From Sphingomonas sp. LC-1 (lineage in GTDB: Bacteria; Pseudomonadota; Alphaproteobacteria; Sphingomonadales; Sphingomonadaceae), in NCBI RefSeq assembly GCF_025371035.1, contig NZ_JANZXB010000002.1, positions 124,001-188,000 on the forward strand: a DNA stretch of 64,000 bases. Direction: 5' to 3'. This document shows positions 16,646-26,723 of the stretch, one piece after another (the stretch's first letter is position 1; each line of letters begins with the position of its first letter). The notes under the pieces are model-generated. The model saw only the letters and a program-made list of their open reading frames with translations, was not told the DNA's origin and ran no database searches. Made by a program: the position numbers and the translations under genes.

Positions 16646-18505
16646 ATGGGACAAGCAACGGATCGTGCGGGGACGCGGCAGCGACATTGGGGACGGATCG
16701 TATTGGGGGTGTTGGTGGCCGTGCCGCTGCTGCTTCTGGCGATTCTCGCGATCTTTCCTTGGGGCGTGCTTCGCGGCGCGGTGACGCGCGAGGCGACCGA
16801 GCGGTTCGGACGGCCGGTCACCATCGGGTCGGTCCACCGCGTCGACAGTATCGGCTTCCACCCGGTCATTGCGGTCGAAAAGCTGCAAATTCCCCAGGCC
16901 GACTGGGCGGGGAAGGGAGATTTCGCACGGATGGAGCGCGCCGAAATCCGCTTCTCGGTCTGGCCGTTGCTGAAAGGCTCCTTCGTACCCGAGGATATTC
17001 GCGTCTCGGGCCTGCGTCTCGCACTGGTTCGCGACAAGCAAGGCCGCACCAACTGGTCGCGCCCCGGCGAACCAGAGGAGGGCGGCGGCTCCACCGATCT
17101 GCAGGGGTTGACCATCACCGATGGCACCATCAGCTACCGCGATGCCAAGCAGGATCGCGACGCCGTGCTGCATATCACCGCCGACCCCGACCAGGGCGTT
17201 CGGGCCGATGGGCCGGGATCGGTGCGCGGCGCGCCGGTGCGGATCATGTTCACCGGCGCGGCGGTCAAACCGGGGCGCTGGCCCTTTGCCGCGACGATCA
17301 CGGGCAACACGCTGTCGATGACGGCGCGCGGGACGATGGATCGCCCGTTCGATACCGATGCGATGACGCTGGACCTGACGGCCAAGGCCGACGACCTGAA
17401 ACGGATCGACGCGGTGATCGAGGCGGGGCTGTTCCAGACCCGCCCGGTCGCATTATCCGCCCATGTCCGCCACGAACGCCCCCGCTGGACCATCACCGAT
17501 CTGAAGGGGCGGATCGGCCGCTCCGACCTGGCCGGGCATCTGACCGTCGACAAGAAGGCGGGACGCACGTTGCTGGACGGCGAAGTGACCGCGCGGCAGC
17601 TCGACTTTGACGACCTGTCTTCGGCGGAAGGCCGGGCAGAGGCCGCCGCGCTCGAACGGCGGATCGGGCCGCGGCTGGTGCCCAATACGCGGATCGACAT
17701 CTCCAAGATCGACACGACCGACGGCACCATCCGCTTTCGCGTCGGCCGGGTGGTCAGCGCGCAGGGCTCCTCGCCGATCACCGGCCTGGCCGGGCGGATG
17801 ACGATGGATCACCAGTTGCTGACCATCGGTGACATCCGCATGGCCCTGCGCGAAGGCGTGGTGACGGGTCGGGCGGTGATCGACCAGCGCAACGGACGCA
17901 AAATGCCGCATCTGGCGCTCGACCTGCGATTGACCGGGGCCAGCGTCCTTTCGCTGTCCGGCCAGACCGAGATTACCGGCCAGGTCGCCGCCCGCGCGAA
18001 ACTGGCGGGCAGCGGCGAAACGGTGCGCGACGCCGTCGGGCGGTCGGACGGCCGCATCGGCCTGGTCGTCGCAAATGGTTCATTGCCCGATCGCTATGCC
18101 GCGGCCCTGGGCTTCGATGCGGGTGCGGCGTTCATCGGGGATAGCAAGCGGGCAAGCCTGCGCTGCCTGATCCTGGGCGTCGACATGAAAAACGGCACGG
18201 GCCGCGCCGATCCGCTGATCGTCGATACCTCGCGCAGTCGGCTGGACGGCACGGGGACGGTCAGCTTCCCCGACGAGCGGCTGGCGCTGCGCCTGACCGG
18301 CGCGCCCAAACACGACGCGACGCTCCGGCTGGCGGGTGCGGCGACGGTGTCGGGGACGCTGGAGAAGCCCGATCTGGTCATCCCCAAGGAGGTGAAATCG
18401 GTCGGCGATATCTTCCAATCGATCGGCCGGGCGATCACGGGCGACTCCGGACCCAAGGCGCAAGACGCGGCCTGCGGGTCGCTCGCGCGACAGGTGTTGC
18501 GCTAA
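16646..18505 (+). CDS. AsmA family protein
   Basis: 619-residue envelope protein: one N-terminal membrane anchor (about 17-40) followed by a long periplasmic beta-rich region. The start of the AsmA domain, GRPVTIGSVHRVDSIGFHP, and VWPLLKGSFVPEDIRVSG are typical. The C-terminal AsmA-2-like part contains the LRLTGAPKHDATLRLAGAAT and VSGTLEKPDLVIPKE pattern. AsmA-like proteins are thought to bridge the periplasm and move phospholipid to the outer membrane. Single gene, divergent from yggT and convergent with gpsA across a family 1 repeat. Confidence 0.88.
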   Translation: MGQATDRAGTRQRHWGRIVLGVLVAVPLLLLAILAIFPWGVLRGAVTREATERFGRPVTIGSVHRVDSIGFHPVIAVEKLQIPQADWAGKGDFARMERAEIRFSVWPLLKGSFVPEDIRVSGLRLALVRDKQGRTNWSRPGEPEEGGGSTDLQGLTITDGTISYRDAKQDRDAVLHITADPDQGVRADGPGSVRGAPVRIMFTGAAVKPGRWPFAATITGNTLSMTARGTMDRPFDTDAMTLDLTAKADDLKRIDAVIEAGLFQTRPVALSAHVRHERPRWTITDLKGRIGRSDLAGHLTVDKKAGRTLLDGEVTARQLDFDDLSSAEGRAEAAALERRIGPRLVPNTRIDISKIDTTDGTIRFRVGRVVSAQGSSPITGLAGRMTMDHQLLTIGDIRMALREGVVTGRAVIDQRNGRKMPHLALDLRLTGASVLSLSGQTEITGQVAARAKLAGSGETVRDAVGRSDGRIGLVVANGSLPDRYAAALGFDAGAAFIGDSKRASLRCLILGVDMKNGTGRADPLIVDTSRSRLDGTGTVSFPDERLALRLTGAPKHDATLRLAGAATVSGTLEKPDLVIPKEVKSVGDIFQSIGRAITGDSGPKAQDAACGSLARQVLR

Positions 18506-18530
18506 GACCGTGTCTCCGCCCATCCCGCCC

Positions 18531-18632
18531 CCGTTCAGCCTGAGCGAAGTCGAAGGCAACGTTGGAACGCTCGCAAAAGGGGGCCTGGGCCACCGGAGTC
18601 CCTTGGCCTTCAACTTCGCTCAGGCTGAACGG
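18531..18632. repeat. Family 1 inverted repeat between convergent genes
   Basis: CCGTTCAGCCTGAGCGAAGT starts the left arm (18531-18557), and its inverse forms the right arm (18605-18632), with two substitutions. About 47 bases separate them. Located between the AsmA and gpsA stop codons, so it could act as a bidirectional terminator or processing hairpin. Confidence 0.85.
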
Positions 18633-18645
18633 AGCGGTGGAGGGA

Positions 18646-19623
18646 TCAAGCCCCCTCGGCTTTCAACGGCCGCGCCAGCAGCGTGCCGATCACCTCGCCC
18701 ACCGCTGCGCCGTCGAGCAAGCGGCACACCGCCTCGCACACCGGCATGTCGACACCCGCCTCCGCCGCCGCCTGGCGCAACACGGGCGCGGTAAAGGCAC
18801 CTTCCGCGACGGTCCGCCGGTCGGCGAGCAACTCCGCCGCCGACCGCCCCTGCCCCAGCCCGACGCCGAGCGAGAAATTGCGCGAGGCGGTGGAGGAACA
18901 GGTCAGCACCAGATCGCCCAGCCCCGACAGCCCGGCCAGCGTCTCCGCCCGACCGCCGCGCGCCAGCCCGAACCGGGTCATCTCCGCAAAGCCGCGCGCG
19001 ATCAGTGCGGCGCGGGCATTCTGGCCCAGCCCCGCACCCTCCACCACGCCGCAGCCAATGGCGAGCACGTTCTTGATCGCGCCGCCAATCTCCGCGCCGG
19101 TCACGTCGTCGGTGGCATAGGGCCGGAAATGCGGCGCGGCGATTCGCGCGGACAAGGCCTTGCGGAGTTCCGGCTCCTCACATGCCAGCGTCACCGCCGT
19201 GGGCAGCCCCGCCGCCACCTCATGCGCGAAGGTCGGGCCGGACAGCACCGCGATCGGCGCATCCGGATGGATCGCCCGCGCCACCTCGCCGACCAGCCGC
19301 CGCGACCCCGCCTCGATGCCCTTGGAGCACAGGACCAACGGCTTGGACCCCACCGGCATCGTCGCCAGCACCGAACCCACCGCCTGCGCGGGCGTCACGA
19401 CCAGCAGCGCGTCCATCTCGGCCATAGCGGCGGGATCGCTGACCGCCTCGATACTCGACGATAGCGCGATGTTCGGCAGATAGAGCGGGTTGGCATGGGT
19501 GGTGTTGATCGCCTCCGCCACCGCCGGATCGCGCGCCCAGATCCGCACCGGCCTGTCGCCATAGGCCGCCACCTGCGCCAGCGCGGTGCCCCAGGCACCC
19601 GCTCCGATCACCCCGATCCTCAT
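18646..19623 (-). CDS. gpsA: Glycerol-3-phosphate dehydrogenase [NAD(P)+]
   Basis: Makes sn-glycerol-3-phosphate for phospholipids from dihydroxyacetone phosphate. 325 residues. N-terminal Rossmann motif [13 protein letters not shown] (residues 4-16), [23 protein letters not shown], and the catalytic Lys segment [27 protein letters not shown] is the C-terminal signature. The ATG overlaps the tsaD stop (ATGA), so the two essential genes are coupled. Confidence 0.97.
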   Translation of the reverse strand: MRIGVIGAGAWGTALAQVAAYGDRPVRIWARDPAVAEAINTTHANPLYLPNIALSSSIEAVSDPAAMAEMDALLVVTPAQAVGSVLATMPVGSKPLVLCSKGIEAGSRRLVGEVARAIHPDAPIAVLSGPTFAHEVAAGLPTAVTLACEEPELRKALSARIAAPHFRPYATDDVTGAEIGGAIKNVLAIGCGVVEGAGLGQNARAALIARGFAEMTRFGLARGGRAETLAGLSGLGDLVLTCSSTASRNFSLGVGLGQGRSAAELLADRRTVAEGAFTAPVLRQAAAEAGVDMPVCEAVCRLLDGAAVGEVIGTLLARPLKAEGA

Positions 19624-20645
19624 GCCTTCACCCCCGCACCGCGCACCGCCTCCGCCGCCGGGTCGAGCGGCCAGCGCGCCCGGGCGGGCGTGTCGAGCGG
19701 ATCGGTCAGCCCCTCGCGGAATCGCTCGACGCCCGCCCAGGCGATCATCGCGGCATTGTCGGTGCACAACCAGAGCGGCGGCGCGACGAAGCGCAGACCA
19801 TGCTCGGCGGCGAGTGCCTCCAGCGCGGCCCGGATCACGCCGTTCGCCGCCACCCCACCGGCGACCACCAGCGCGGTGACCGGCGGCACGTCCGCCAATG
19901 CCCGGCGGGTGCGGTCGAGCAGGCAGTCGACCACCGCCTGCTGGAAGGACGCGGCAATATCCTCAGGGCAATATTGCCCGATCGCCCGCGCGACCGCGCT
20001 CTTCAGCCCGGCGAAGGAAAAATGCGGCTCGGCCGCGCCCTTCAGCGGTCGGGGAAGCGGCACCGCAAAGGGATCGCCCTCCCGCGCCGCTGCCTCGACT
20101 CGGGGGCCGCCGGGATAGCCGAGACCCAGCAGCTTGGCGGTCTTATCGAACGCCTCGCCCGCCGCGTCGTCGATCGTCGTCGCCATCCGGCGATAGCGCC
20201 CGACGCCCTCGACCAGCAGCAACTGGCAATGCCCGCCGGAGACCAGCAGCAGCAGATAGGGATAGGCCAGCTCGCGGTCCGACAGGCGCGGCGACAGGGC
20301 GTGCCCCTCCAGATGGTTGACCGCGATCAGCGGCTTGCTCGCCGCATGGGCCAGCGCCTTGCCGGTGACGAGGCCGACCATCACCCCGCCGATCAGCCCC
20401 GGCCCCGCCGTTGCGGCGATCGCGTCGACATCGGCCAGGGTCACGCCGGCATCGGCAAAGGCGGCGGCGACCAGCGGCTCCATCGCCTCGACATGCGCGC
20501 GCGCGGCGATTTCGGGGACGACGCCGCCGAACGGGGCATGCGCCGCCTCCTGCCCCAGCAGACGATGCGCCAGCACGCGCCCGTCATCGGTGACGAGTGC
20601 GGCGGCCGTCTCGTCGCACGAGGATTCCAGTCCCAGGATCAGCAT
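19620..20645 (-). CDS. tsaD: tRNA N6-threonylcarbamoyladenosine transferase TsaD
   Basis: Transfers the threonylcarbamoyl group to A37 of ANN-decoding tRNAs, with TsaB/TsaE/TsaC. 341 residues. It begins [17 protein letters not shown]. The metal-binding HxxxH is in [12 protein letters not shown], and SGGHCQLL follows. The C-terminal nucleotide motif is [15 protein letters not shown]. The ATG at 20645 has GGGGTGG three bases upstream; an ATG four codons earlier (20657) is possible. Divergent from hemC; this gpsA-tsaD-hemC arrangement is common in alphaproteobacteria. Confidence 0.96.
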   Translation of the reverse strand: MLILGLESSCDETAAALVTDDGRVLAHRLLGQEAAHAPFGGVVPEIAARAHVEAMEPLVAAAFADAGVTLADVDAIAATAGPGLIGGVMVGLVTGKALAHAASKPLIAVNHLEGHALSPRLSDRELAYPYLLLLVSGGHCQLLLVEGVGRYRRMATTIDDAAGEAFDKTAKLLGLGYPGGPRVEAAAREGDPFAVPLPRPLKGAAEPHFSFAGLKSAVARAIGQYCPEDIAASFQQAVVDCLLDRTRRALADVPPVTALVVAGGVAANGVIRAALEALAAEHGLRFVAPPLWLCTDNAAMIAWAGVERFREGLTDPLDTPARARWPLDPAAEAVRGAGVKA

Positions 20646-20711
20646 GGGCCACCCCATACGCGCCTTGCGGGATATTGTCGAAGGGGGCTGTATTGCGGCA
20701 AAGGCGGCATC

Positions 20712-21623
20712 ATGGTTCGTTTTCGGCTCGGTACGCGCGGTTCGCCGCTGGCCCTCACCCAGGCGCATATGGTGCGCGCGGCACTGGCCGATGCGCAAGG
20801 CTGGGACGCCGATGCGATCGAGATCGTGCCGATCAAGACCACCGGCGACCGGGTCCAGGACCGAGCGCTGGCCGAGATCGGCGGCAAGGCGCTGTGGACC
20901 AAGGAACTGGACCGCGCGCTCTATGACCGGGAGATCGACGCCTCTGTCCATTCGATGAAGGATGTGGAGACGATCCGTCCCGACTGGCTGCACATCGCCG
21001 CGATGCTGCCGCGCGCCGATGTCCGCGACCGGCTGATCGGGGTGGAGACCATCGCTGAACTGCCCCCCGGTGCAGTGGTCGGCACCAGCAGCCCGCGCCG
21101 CCGTGCGCAATTGCTGTCGCACCGCCCCGATTTGGCCATCACGCTGCTACGCGGCAATGTCGACACGCGGCTGGCCGCCGTTGCGAACGGAGACCTGGAC
21201 GCGACCCTGCTCGCCGCCGCCGGGCTCGACCGGCTGGGGCGCGAGGTCGGGCATGCGGTGCCGACCGACCAGATGCTGCCCGCCCCCGCCCAAGGCGCGG
21301 TCGGGATCGAGACGCGCGCCGATGATGCCGCGGCGACCATGCTGATCGGCTCGATCGACCATGCCGAGACCCATGGCTGCGTCATGGCCGAACGCTCGCT
21401 GCTCGCCGCGTTGCAGGCGGATTGCCACAGCCCGGTCGCCGCGCTCGCCTCCTTGTCGGGCGAGATGCTGACGCTGCGCGCCGAATTGCTGGCCGAGGAT
21501 GGCTCGGCACGGGTGACGGGCTGGGTCGAGGGGGCACTGGACGAGGAATTGGGGGCGCGGCTGGCGATGGACCTGCTCGACCGCGCACCGCCCGAAGTGC
21601 GCCGCCTGTTCGCTGGGGGCTGA
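20712..21623 (+). CDS. hemC: Hydroxymethylbilane synthase (porphobilinogen deaminase)
   Basis: Polymerises four porphobilinogens to hydroxymethylbilane for heme. 303 residues. Substrate-binding motifs are [36 protein letters not shown] and LRGNVDTRL. The dipyrromethane cofactor Cys is in [13 protein letters not shown] (about residue 239). Followed after 5 bases by hemD. Confidence 0.97.
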   Translation: MVRFRLGTRGSPLALTQAHMVRAALADAQGWDADAIEIVPIKTTGDRVQDRALAEIGGKALWTKELDRALYDREIDASVHSMKDVETIRPDWLHIAAMLPRADVRDRLIGVETIAELPPGAVVGTSSPRRRAQLLSHRPDLAITLLRGNVDTRLAAVANGDLDATLLAAAGLDRLGREVGHAVPTDQMLPAPAQGAVGIETRADDAAATMLIGSIDHAETHGCVMAERSLLAALQADCHSPVAALASLSGEMLTLRAELLAEDGSARVTGWVEGALDEELGARLAMDLLDRAPPEVRRLFAGG

Positions 21624-21628
21624 CCCGC

Positions 21629-22312
21629 ATGGCGGTCGTCGTCGTCCGGCCCGAACCCGGCCATGCCGCGACGATCGCCGCCCTGCGCGATGCGGGGCTG
21701 GAGGCACGGTCACTGCCCTTTTTCGCGACCCATGCGCGCGACTGGACCCCGCCCGATCCCAACAGCATCGACGCCCTGTTGTTCACCAGCGCGCAGGCGG
21801 TGCGGCTGGCCGGGCGGGGGCTGGAGGGACTGAGGCATCGCCCCGTCGTCGCGGTCGGTGCCGCCACCGCCGATGCGGCGCGGAAGGCGGGGCTGTCGGT
21901 GGCGCTGACAGGGACCAGCGACGCCGCCACGGTGGTCGCACAGGCGCGGGCGATGGGGCTGGCCCGATTGCTTCATCTGGCGGGACGCGACCGGGTGGAG
22001 ACGGGGGCGATGGTGCGGGTCGTCTATGCCGCCGATCCGGTGCCGGTGGCGACGTCCTCCTTCGCCACGCTGACCGGGGAGACCGTGCTGCTCCACTCCG
22101 CCCGCGCCGCCGCGCGGCTGGCCGAGCATGTCGATGCGGCGGGGGTGCCGCGCACCGGCATCGCCATCGTCGCGATCAGTGCCAAGGTGGCGGAGGCGGC
22201 GGGCTCGGGCTGGCGCGCCGTGGCGGTGGCGGTGGCCCCCCGCGACGAAGCGATGGTCGCCGCCGCGCGGGCGTTGACCCGGACAGCCGCCACGGGGATA
22301 AGCGAGGCATGA
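21629..22312 (+). CDS. hemD: Uroporphyrinogen-III synthase
   Basis: Cyclises hydroxymethylbilane with D-ring inversion. 227 residues. HemD is poorly conserved, but VVVVRPEPGHAATIAALRDAG at the N-terminus, LLFTSAQAVRLA, AVGAATADAARKAG and VLLHSARAAARLAE match the family pattern and position. Located directly after hemC, and coupled to the next gene by 4 bases (ATGA). Confidence 0.9.
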   Translation: MAVVVVRPEPGHAATIAALRDAGLEARSLPFFATHARDWTPPDPNSIDALLFTSAQAVRLAGRGLEGLRHRPVVAVGAATADAARKAGLSVALTGTSDAATVVAQARAMGLARLLHLAGRDRVETGAMVRVVYAADPVPVATSSFATLTGETVLLHSARAAARLAEHVDAAGVPRTGIAIVAISAKVAEAAGSGWRAVAVAVAPRDEAMVAAARALTRTAATGISEA

Positions 22313-23265
22313 ACAATTTCGCGCCATCCGACCGACCGCCGTCGCGCGGCCCCCGTACGGGTGCGACCGTCGCGCTGATCCTGCTCGCCTTTGCTGCCGG
22401 ACTGATTCTGATGGCCTATGCGATGCGCAACCTGTCCTGGTTCGGCGGCACCCAGGCCGCCAGGACGAACGCGGTGTCCACCGCCAAGCCGGGCAGCCCC
22501 CCCAATGGCGGATCATCCGGGGGCGATGTGGCGCGCGCCGCCGCCGACCCGATCGCGCTTGCCACGCGCGAGGCCGCTCTGGCCGCGCAACTCGCCGCGC
22601 TGGAGACGCGCGCCGCCACCATCGCCACCGATGCCTCGGCGGCGGGGGCGCAGGCGGGCCGCGCCGAATCGATCCTGGTGGCCGCCGCCGCCCGCCGCGC
22701 GGTCGATCGCGGCCAGCCGCTCGGCTATCTCGAAGAACAGTTGCGCATCCGCTTCGGCGCGAACGAGCCGCGCGCGGTCGCCGTGCTGATCGGCAATGCG
22801 CGCCAGCCGGTGACGCTGGAGACGCTGCGCCAGGGGCTGGACACGCTGGCACCCGATCTGGTCGTCAACGAATCCGATGGTTGGTGGGAAGGGCTCCGGC
22901 AGGAAATCGGCCGGTTGATCGTGATCCGCGAGGCCACCGCCCCCTCGTCCAACCCCGCCGACCGGCTGGATCGCGCGCGTCGCCTGCTCGACGGCGGGCA
23001 GGTGGAGGCCGCGCGGGCCGAGGTCGCGCGGTTGCCCGGTGCCGCGACCGCCCAAGCCTGGCAGCATGCCGCGCAGCGTTATGTCGCGGCCCGCCGGGCG
23101 CTCGACCTGATCGAGAATGCCGCGCTGGTCACGCCCGTCACCGCTCCGGCGCCGATCGTGACGACTCCGGTGACGGCCCCAGCGACGAACGCACCCCCGG
23201 CCGAGGGTGCTCCGACCCCCGCCGCGCCCGAGCCCGAAACCGCATCGGGATCGCCCACCATCTGA
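22309..23265 (+). CDS. Mitofilin-like / COG4223-type membrane protein in the hem cluster
   Basis: 318 residues. One membrane helix (about 22-41), an Ala-rich coiled-coil region (about 75-125), a helical domain (about 130-270) with WWEGLRQEIGRLIVIREA, and a Pro/Ala-rich tail (about 270-318). This arrangement after hemCD is typical of alphaproteobacterial proteins related to mitofilin/Mic60 in their C-terminal helices. In relatives these organise intracytoplasmic membranes. The role here is inferred. Coupled to hemD by ATGA. Confidence 0.75.
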   Translation: MNNFAPSDRPPSRGPRTGATVALILLAFAAGLILMAYAMRNLSWFGGTQAARTNAVSTAKPGSPPNGGSSGGDVARAAADPIALATREAALAAQLAALETRAATIATDASAAGAQAGRAESILVAAAARRAVDRGQPLGYLEEQLRIRFGANEPRAVAVLIGNARQPVTLETLRQGLDTLAPDLVVNESDGWWEGLRQEIGRLIVIREATAPSSNPADRLDRARRLLDGGQVEAARAEVARLPGAATAQAWQHAAQRYVAARRALDLIENAALVTPVTAPAPIVTTPVTAPATNAPPAEGAPTPAAPEPETASGSPTI

Positions 23266-23377
23266 CCATCGCGGCACTGGCGGTTCCGACGGCAGGCGAA
23301 GCGCCGGATGCGGCCGGATGAGGAGCGGGAGGCGATGACGGGGCGTTGATCCCGATCGCTTCTTTGGAGACTTCGCC

Positions 23378-24160
23378 GTGACTCGTGCCGCTCCCCGGAT
23401 CGCCCGCTGGCTGGCGGGTTCGTTGCTGCTGCCGCTGACCGCCTGTAGCAGCGGCAGCGATCCTGCCCGCAACGACGGCGCCCCCGTCACGGCCAGCCCT
23501 GCGCCCGTTGCCCCGTCGCCGTCGGCACCCGAGGCGGAGCAGGCCGCCCTCTCCGCGCCGATCAAGACCGCATCCTCGCCCGATCCGGACGGCATCTTGT
23601 CCTGTTCCGCCGAGCGGGGACAGGCGGCGGCCGACCGGCTGGTCAAGATCTGTACCTCGGTCTCCCCCGCCACCCATCCGCCGTGCAATGCCGCCAATAG
23701 CTGTGCGATCATCGAGGATGAGATCGCGCGGAGTTGCGCATTGCTGAGCGAGGATGCCGCAAAAACCACCGGCTGTTCGGTCGCCCCCCAAAGCGATGCC
23801 GCCGCCGCAGCGGTCGTCCGTCGCTACTATTCGGCGATCAACGCGCATGACTATGCCACCGCCTGGAGCCAGTGGGGCGAAAATGGGCGTCCGGGCCAGC
23901 GCTTCGCCGATTTCCAAAAGGGCTTTGCCGACACCCGCGCGACTAGCGTGACGATCGGCGCGATGCCGCCCAGCGAAGGGGCGGCGGGATCGATCTATGC
24001 GACCGTCCCGGTGACGGTCGATGCGCAGTTGAACGACGGAAGACGGCAGCGCTTCGTCGGCCAATATGTCGTACGCCGGGTCAACGGCGTGCCGGGCGCA
24101 AGCGCGGAGCAACTACGCTGGCATATCGACTCGGCGACGTTGAAGCCGGTGGGGTCGTAG
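23378..24160 (+). CDS. Predicted lipoprotein with a C-terminal NTF2-like domain
   Basis: 260 residues starting at GTG with TTGGAGA seven bases upstream. The lipobox LTAC places the lipid-bearing Cys at residue 23. A Pro/Ala-rich linker follows, then a Cys-containing region (about 75-135, with six Cys: SCSA, ICTS, PPCN, NSCAI, SCAL, GCSV) that could form disulfides. A SnoaL/NTF2-like domain (about 145-255) begins VVRRYYSAINAHDYATAWSQ. The function is not recognised. It has its own start region, so it may or may not belong to the hem operon. Confidence 0.7.
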   Translation: MTRAAPRIARWLAGSLLLPLTACSSGSDPARNDGAPVTASPAPVAPSPSAPEAEQAALSAPIKTASSPDPDGILSCSAERGQAAADRLVKICTSVSPATHPPCNAANSCAIIEDEIARSCALLSEDAAKTTGCSVAPQSDAAAAAVVRRYYSAINAHDYATAWSQWGENGRPGQRFADFQKGFADTRATSVTIGAMPPSEGAAGSIYATVPVTVDAQLNDGRRQRFVGQYVVRRVNGVPGASAEQLRWHIDSATLKPVGS

Positions 24161-24178
24161 GGGCTGGCGTTATGCCGT

Positions 24179-24259
24179 GGCCTTCGACTTCGCTCAGGCT
24201 GAACGGGTTTAGGGGTGATTCCCCAACCTCGGTTCGCACGGAGCGAAGTCGAAGTGCCC
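24179..24259. repeat. Family 1 inverted repeat between convergent genes
   Basis: Left arm 24179-24206 (CTTCGACTTCGCTCAGGCTG in its core), right arm 24232-24259 in inverse orientation and more diverged (GTTCGCACGGAGCGAAGTCG). Lies between the lipoprotein and ftsK stop codons. Confidence 0.85.
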
Positions 24260-24281
24260 GCTGAGCGTACGGCCCCAATCT

Positions 24282-26600
24282 CTAAATCGGATGCCCCTCC
24301 GTATCGCGAAGCACCTCACGCCGACCGACATGATCCGGGCGCCCTACGATGCCGTCGGTCTCCATCCGCTCGATCAGCCGCGCCGCCGAGTTATAGCCGA
24401 TGCGCAATTGCCGCTGGAGCCAGGAGGTCGAGGCCTTCTGGCTCTCGCACACGAGCTGGATCGCGGCGCGATACTGCTGGTCCTCGGCCGAGTCCTCGCC
24501 CGTGGGCGCACCGTCGAGCGCGAAGCTCTCCGCCGGTTCCTCGGTGACCGAGGAGATATAGTCGGGCTGCCCCTGCGCGCGCCAGTGATCGGCGACCCGG
24601 TGCACCTCGTCATCCGAGACGAAGGGGCCGTGGACCCGCACGATGCCCTTGCCGCCGGGCATGTAGAGCATGTCGCCGCGCCCCAGCAGCTGTTCGGCCC
24701 CCTGCTCGCCCAGGATGGTCCGCGAGTCGATCTTGGAGGTGACGTGGAAGCTGATGCGGGTCGGCAGGTTCGCCTTGATGACGCCGGTGATGACGTCCAC
24801 CGACGGGCGCTGCGTCGCCATGATCAGGTGGATACCCGCCGCGCGCGCCTTTTGCGCCAGCCGCTGGATCAGGAATTCGACTTCCTTGCCCGCCGTCATC
24901 ATCAGGTCGGCCAGCTCGTCGACGATCACCACGATCTGCGGCAGCGGCTCGTATTCGAGCTTCTCCTCCTCATAGACCGGCTGGCCGGTCTCGGGATGAT
25001 AGCCGGTCTGGACCTTGCGCCCCAGCGGTTGCCCCTTGGCCTTGGCCGCGCGCACCTTGTCGTTGAAGCTGGCGAGGCTGCGCACGCCGACCGAGGACAT
25101 TTGGCGATAGCGGTCCTCCATCGTCTCGACCGCCCATTTCAGCGCGCGGACCGCCTTGGCCGGATCGGTGACGACCGGGGAGAGCAGATGCGGGATGTCG
25201 TCATACATCGACAGTTCGAGCATCTTGGGATCGATCATGATCATACGGCACTGCTCGGGCGTCAGGCGATAGAGCAGCGACAGGATCATGCCGTTGAGGC
25301 CGACCGACTTGCCCGAACCCGTCGTACCCGCGACCAGCAGGTGGGGCATCGGCGCGAGGTCGGCGACGACCGAGTCGCCCGCGATATTCTTGCCCAGGAT
25401 GATCGGCAATTGCGCGGCCTGGTCGGCAAAGCTCTGCGACGCGACGAGTTCGTGCAGCGACACCATCTCGCGCTTTTGATTGGGCAGTTCGATGCCGATG
25501 ACGTTGCGCCCCGGAATCACCGCGACGCGCGCCGAGATCGCCGACATGTTGCGGGCAATGTCGTCGGCCAGCGCGATGACGCGATTGGCCTTGATGCCGG
25601 GCGCGGGCTCCAGTTCGTACATGGTGACGACCGGGCCGGGGCGCACCTCGACGATCGAACCCTGGACGCGGAAATCGTCGAGGACATTCTCCAGCAGCCG
25701 CGCATTGCGCTCCAGCCCCGCCTTGTCGATCGTGCCCGCCGGCGTCGGCGGCGCGGGCGTCAGCAGGTCGAGGCCGGGGAGCTGATAGGGCGCATCGCGG
25801 TCGGCCGCCGCCTTGGGCCGGGCGGGGGCGGGTGCGACCTGGCGGTCGGCGATGACGGGGGCGGGGCGGTCCTCGCGCACCGGCACCGCCTTGCGCGCCA
25901 GCGTCAACGGCTCCTCATCCTCTGCGTCGTCGTAAAGCGACTCGTCTTCATCGTCCCAGGGCACGCCATCGGCCTCGTCGCCCGACATGGCGGCGCGGCG
26001 ACGGCGCAACCGCGCCAGACCGCGTTCGGCCAGATCGAGTTCCAGGCTGCGTCCCCAGATCAGCGCACCGCCCAGGCCGAAGGCAAGCCCCGCCACGACC
26101 GAACCCCAGGTGACGACCGCCGGCTGTCCGCTGAACGCCAGCACCCAGTCGACCAGCCCGACGGCCGACAGGCCGATCACCCCGCCCCATCCGGCGGGCA
26201 GCGCCAGCACCGCCGAGTCGGACACGAAGGACAAGGCACAGGCCATCAGCGCGACGCCGATCACCGCCTGCCGCAGCATCCGCACCCAGCGTCCCGCCGG
26301 TCGGTCGCGCCACAGCCGGGTCGCGATGATCGGACCCACCGGCAGGATCAGCGCAACGGCGGGCCCGAACAGGGTCAGCGCGATATCGGCCACCCACGCG
26401 CCCGGCAGCCCCAGCCAGTTGGCGGGCACCGCGCCCGAGGCGGTGTTGAGCGCCGGGTCGCTCGCCCGGTAGCTGGCCAGCGCCAGCACCAGCATCAGCG
26501 TAACGGCAAAAAGGGCGATCGCCGTGACCAGCGCGCCGCTGCGCACCGCCCCCGCCTTCACCGTCTCGCGCCATAGAACCGGCTGCGCGCGGCTGGCCAT
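24282..26600 (-). CDS. ftsK: DNA translocase FtsK
   Basis: Septal DNA pump that clears the terminus and activates XerCD recombination. 772 residues. Four membrane helices (about 20-185), a short linker rich in acidic residues and Ala/Pro (about 200-280), then the motor. Walker A is VAGTTGSGKSVGLN and Walker B is VVIVDELADLMM. The C-terminal gamma winged helix (about 700-772) carries STSWLQRQLRIGYNSAARLI, which reads KOPS-type sites. ATG preceded by AAGGA. Divergent from ubiH by 123 bases. Confidence 0.97.
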   Translation of the reverse strand: MASRAQPVLWRETVKAGAVRSGALVTAIALFAVTLMLVLALASYRASDPALNTASGAVPANWLGLPGAWVADIALTLFGPAVALILPVGPIIATRLWRDRPAGRWVRMLRQAVIGVALMACALSFVSDSAVLALPAGWGGVIGLSAVGLVDWVLAFSGQPAVVTWGSVVAGLAFGLGGALIWGRSLELDLAERGLARLRRRRAAMSGDEADGVPWDDEDESLYDDAEDEEPLTLARKAVPVREDRPAPVIADRQVAPAPARPKAAADRDAPYQLPGLDLLTPAPPTPAGTIDKAGLERNARLLENVLDDFRVQGSIVEVRPGPVVTMYELEPAPGIKANRVIALADDIARNMSAISARVAVIPGRNVIGIELPNQKREMVSLHELVASQSFADQAAQLPIILGKNIAGDSVVADLAPMPHLLVAGTTGSGKSVGLNGMILSLLYRLTPEQCRMIMIDPKMLELSMYDDIPHLLSPVVTDPAKAVRALKWAVETMEDRYRQMSSVGVRSLASFNDKVRAAKAKGQPLGRKVQTGYHPETGQPVYEEEKLEYEPLPQIVVIVDELADLMMTAGKEVEFLIQRLAQKARAAGIHLIMATQRPSVDVITGVIKANLPTRISFHVTSKIDSRTILGEQGAEQLLGRGDMLYMPGGKGIVRVHGPFVSDDEVHRVADHWRAQGQPDYISSVTEEPAESFALDGAPTGEDSAEDQQYRAAIQLVCESQKASTSWLQRQLRIGYNSAARLIERMETDGIVGRPDHVGRREVLRDTEGHPI

Positions 26601-26723
26601 GGGTGTTGTCCTTCAGGAATGTCCGAAAATGCGGGAAAATTCATCGCCTCTGATGGTTCCCACGTCAAGGCGCGAGCGCCTGCCACATTGTTTGGCGCGA
26701 TAGGAAGGTCTAGGAGCGAAGCT

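Noticed and set aside
24291-26576. Long open frame (about 760 codons) opposite ftsK
   Set aside because: Antisense shadow of ftsK with His/Arg/Asp-rich composition; FtsK motifs on the minus strand leave no doubt.
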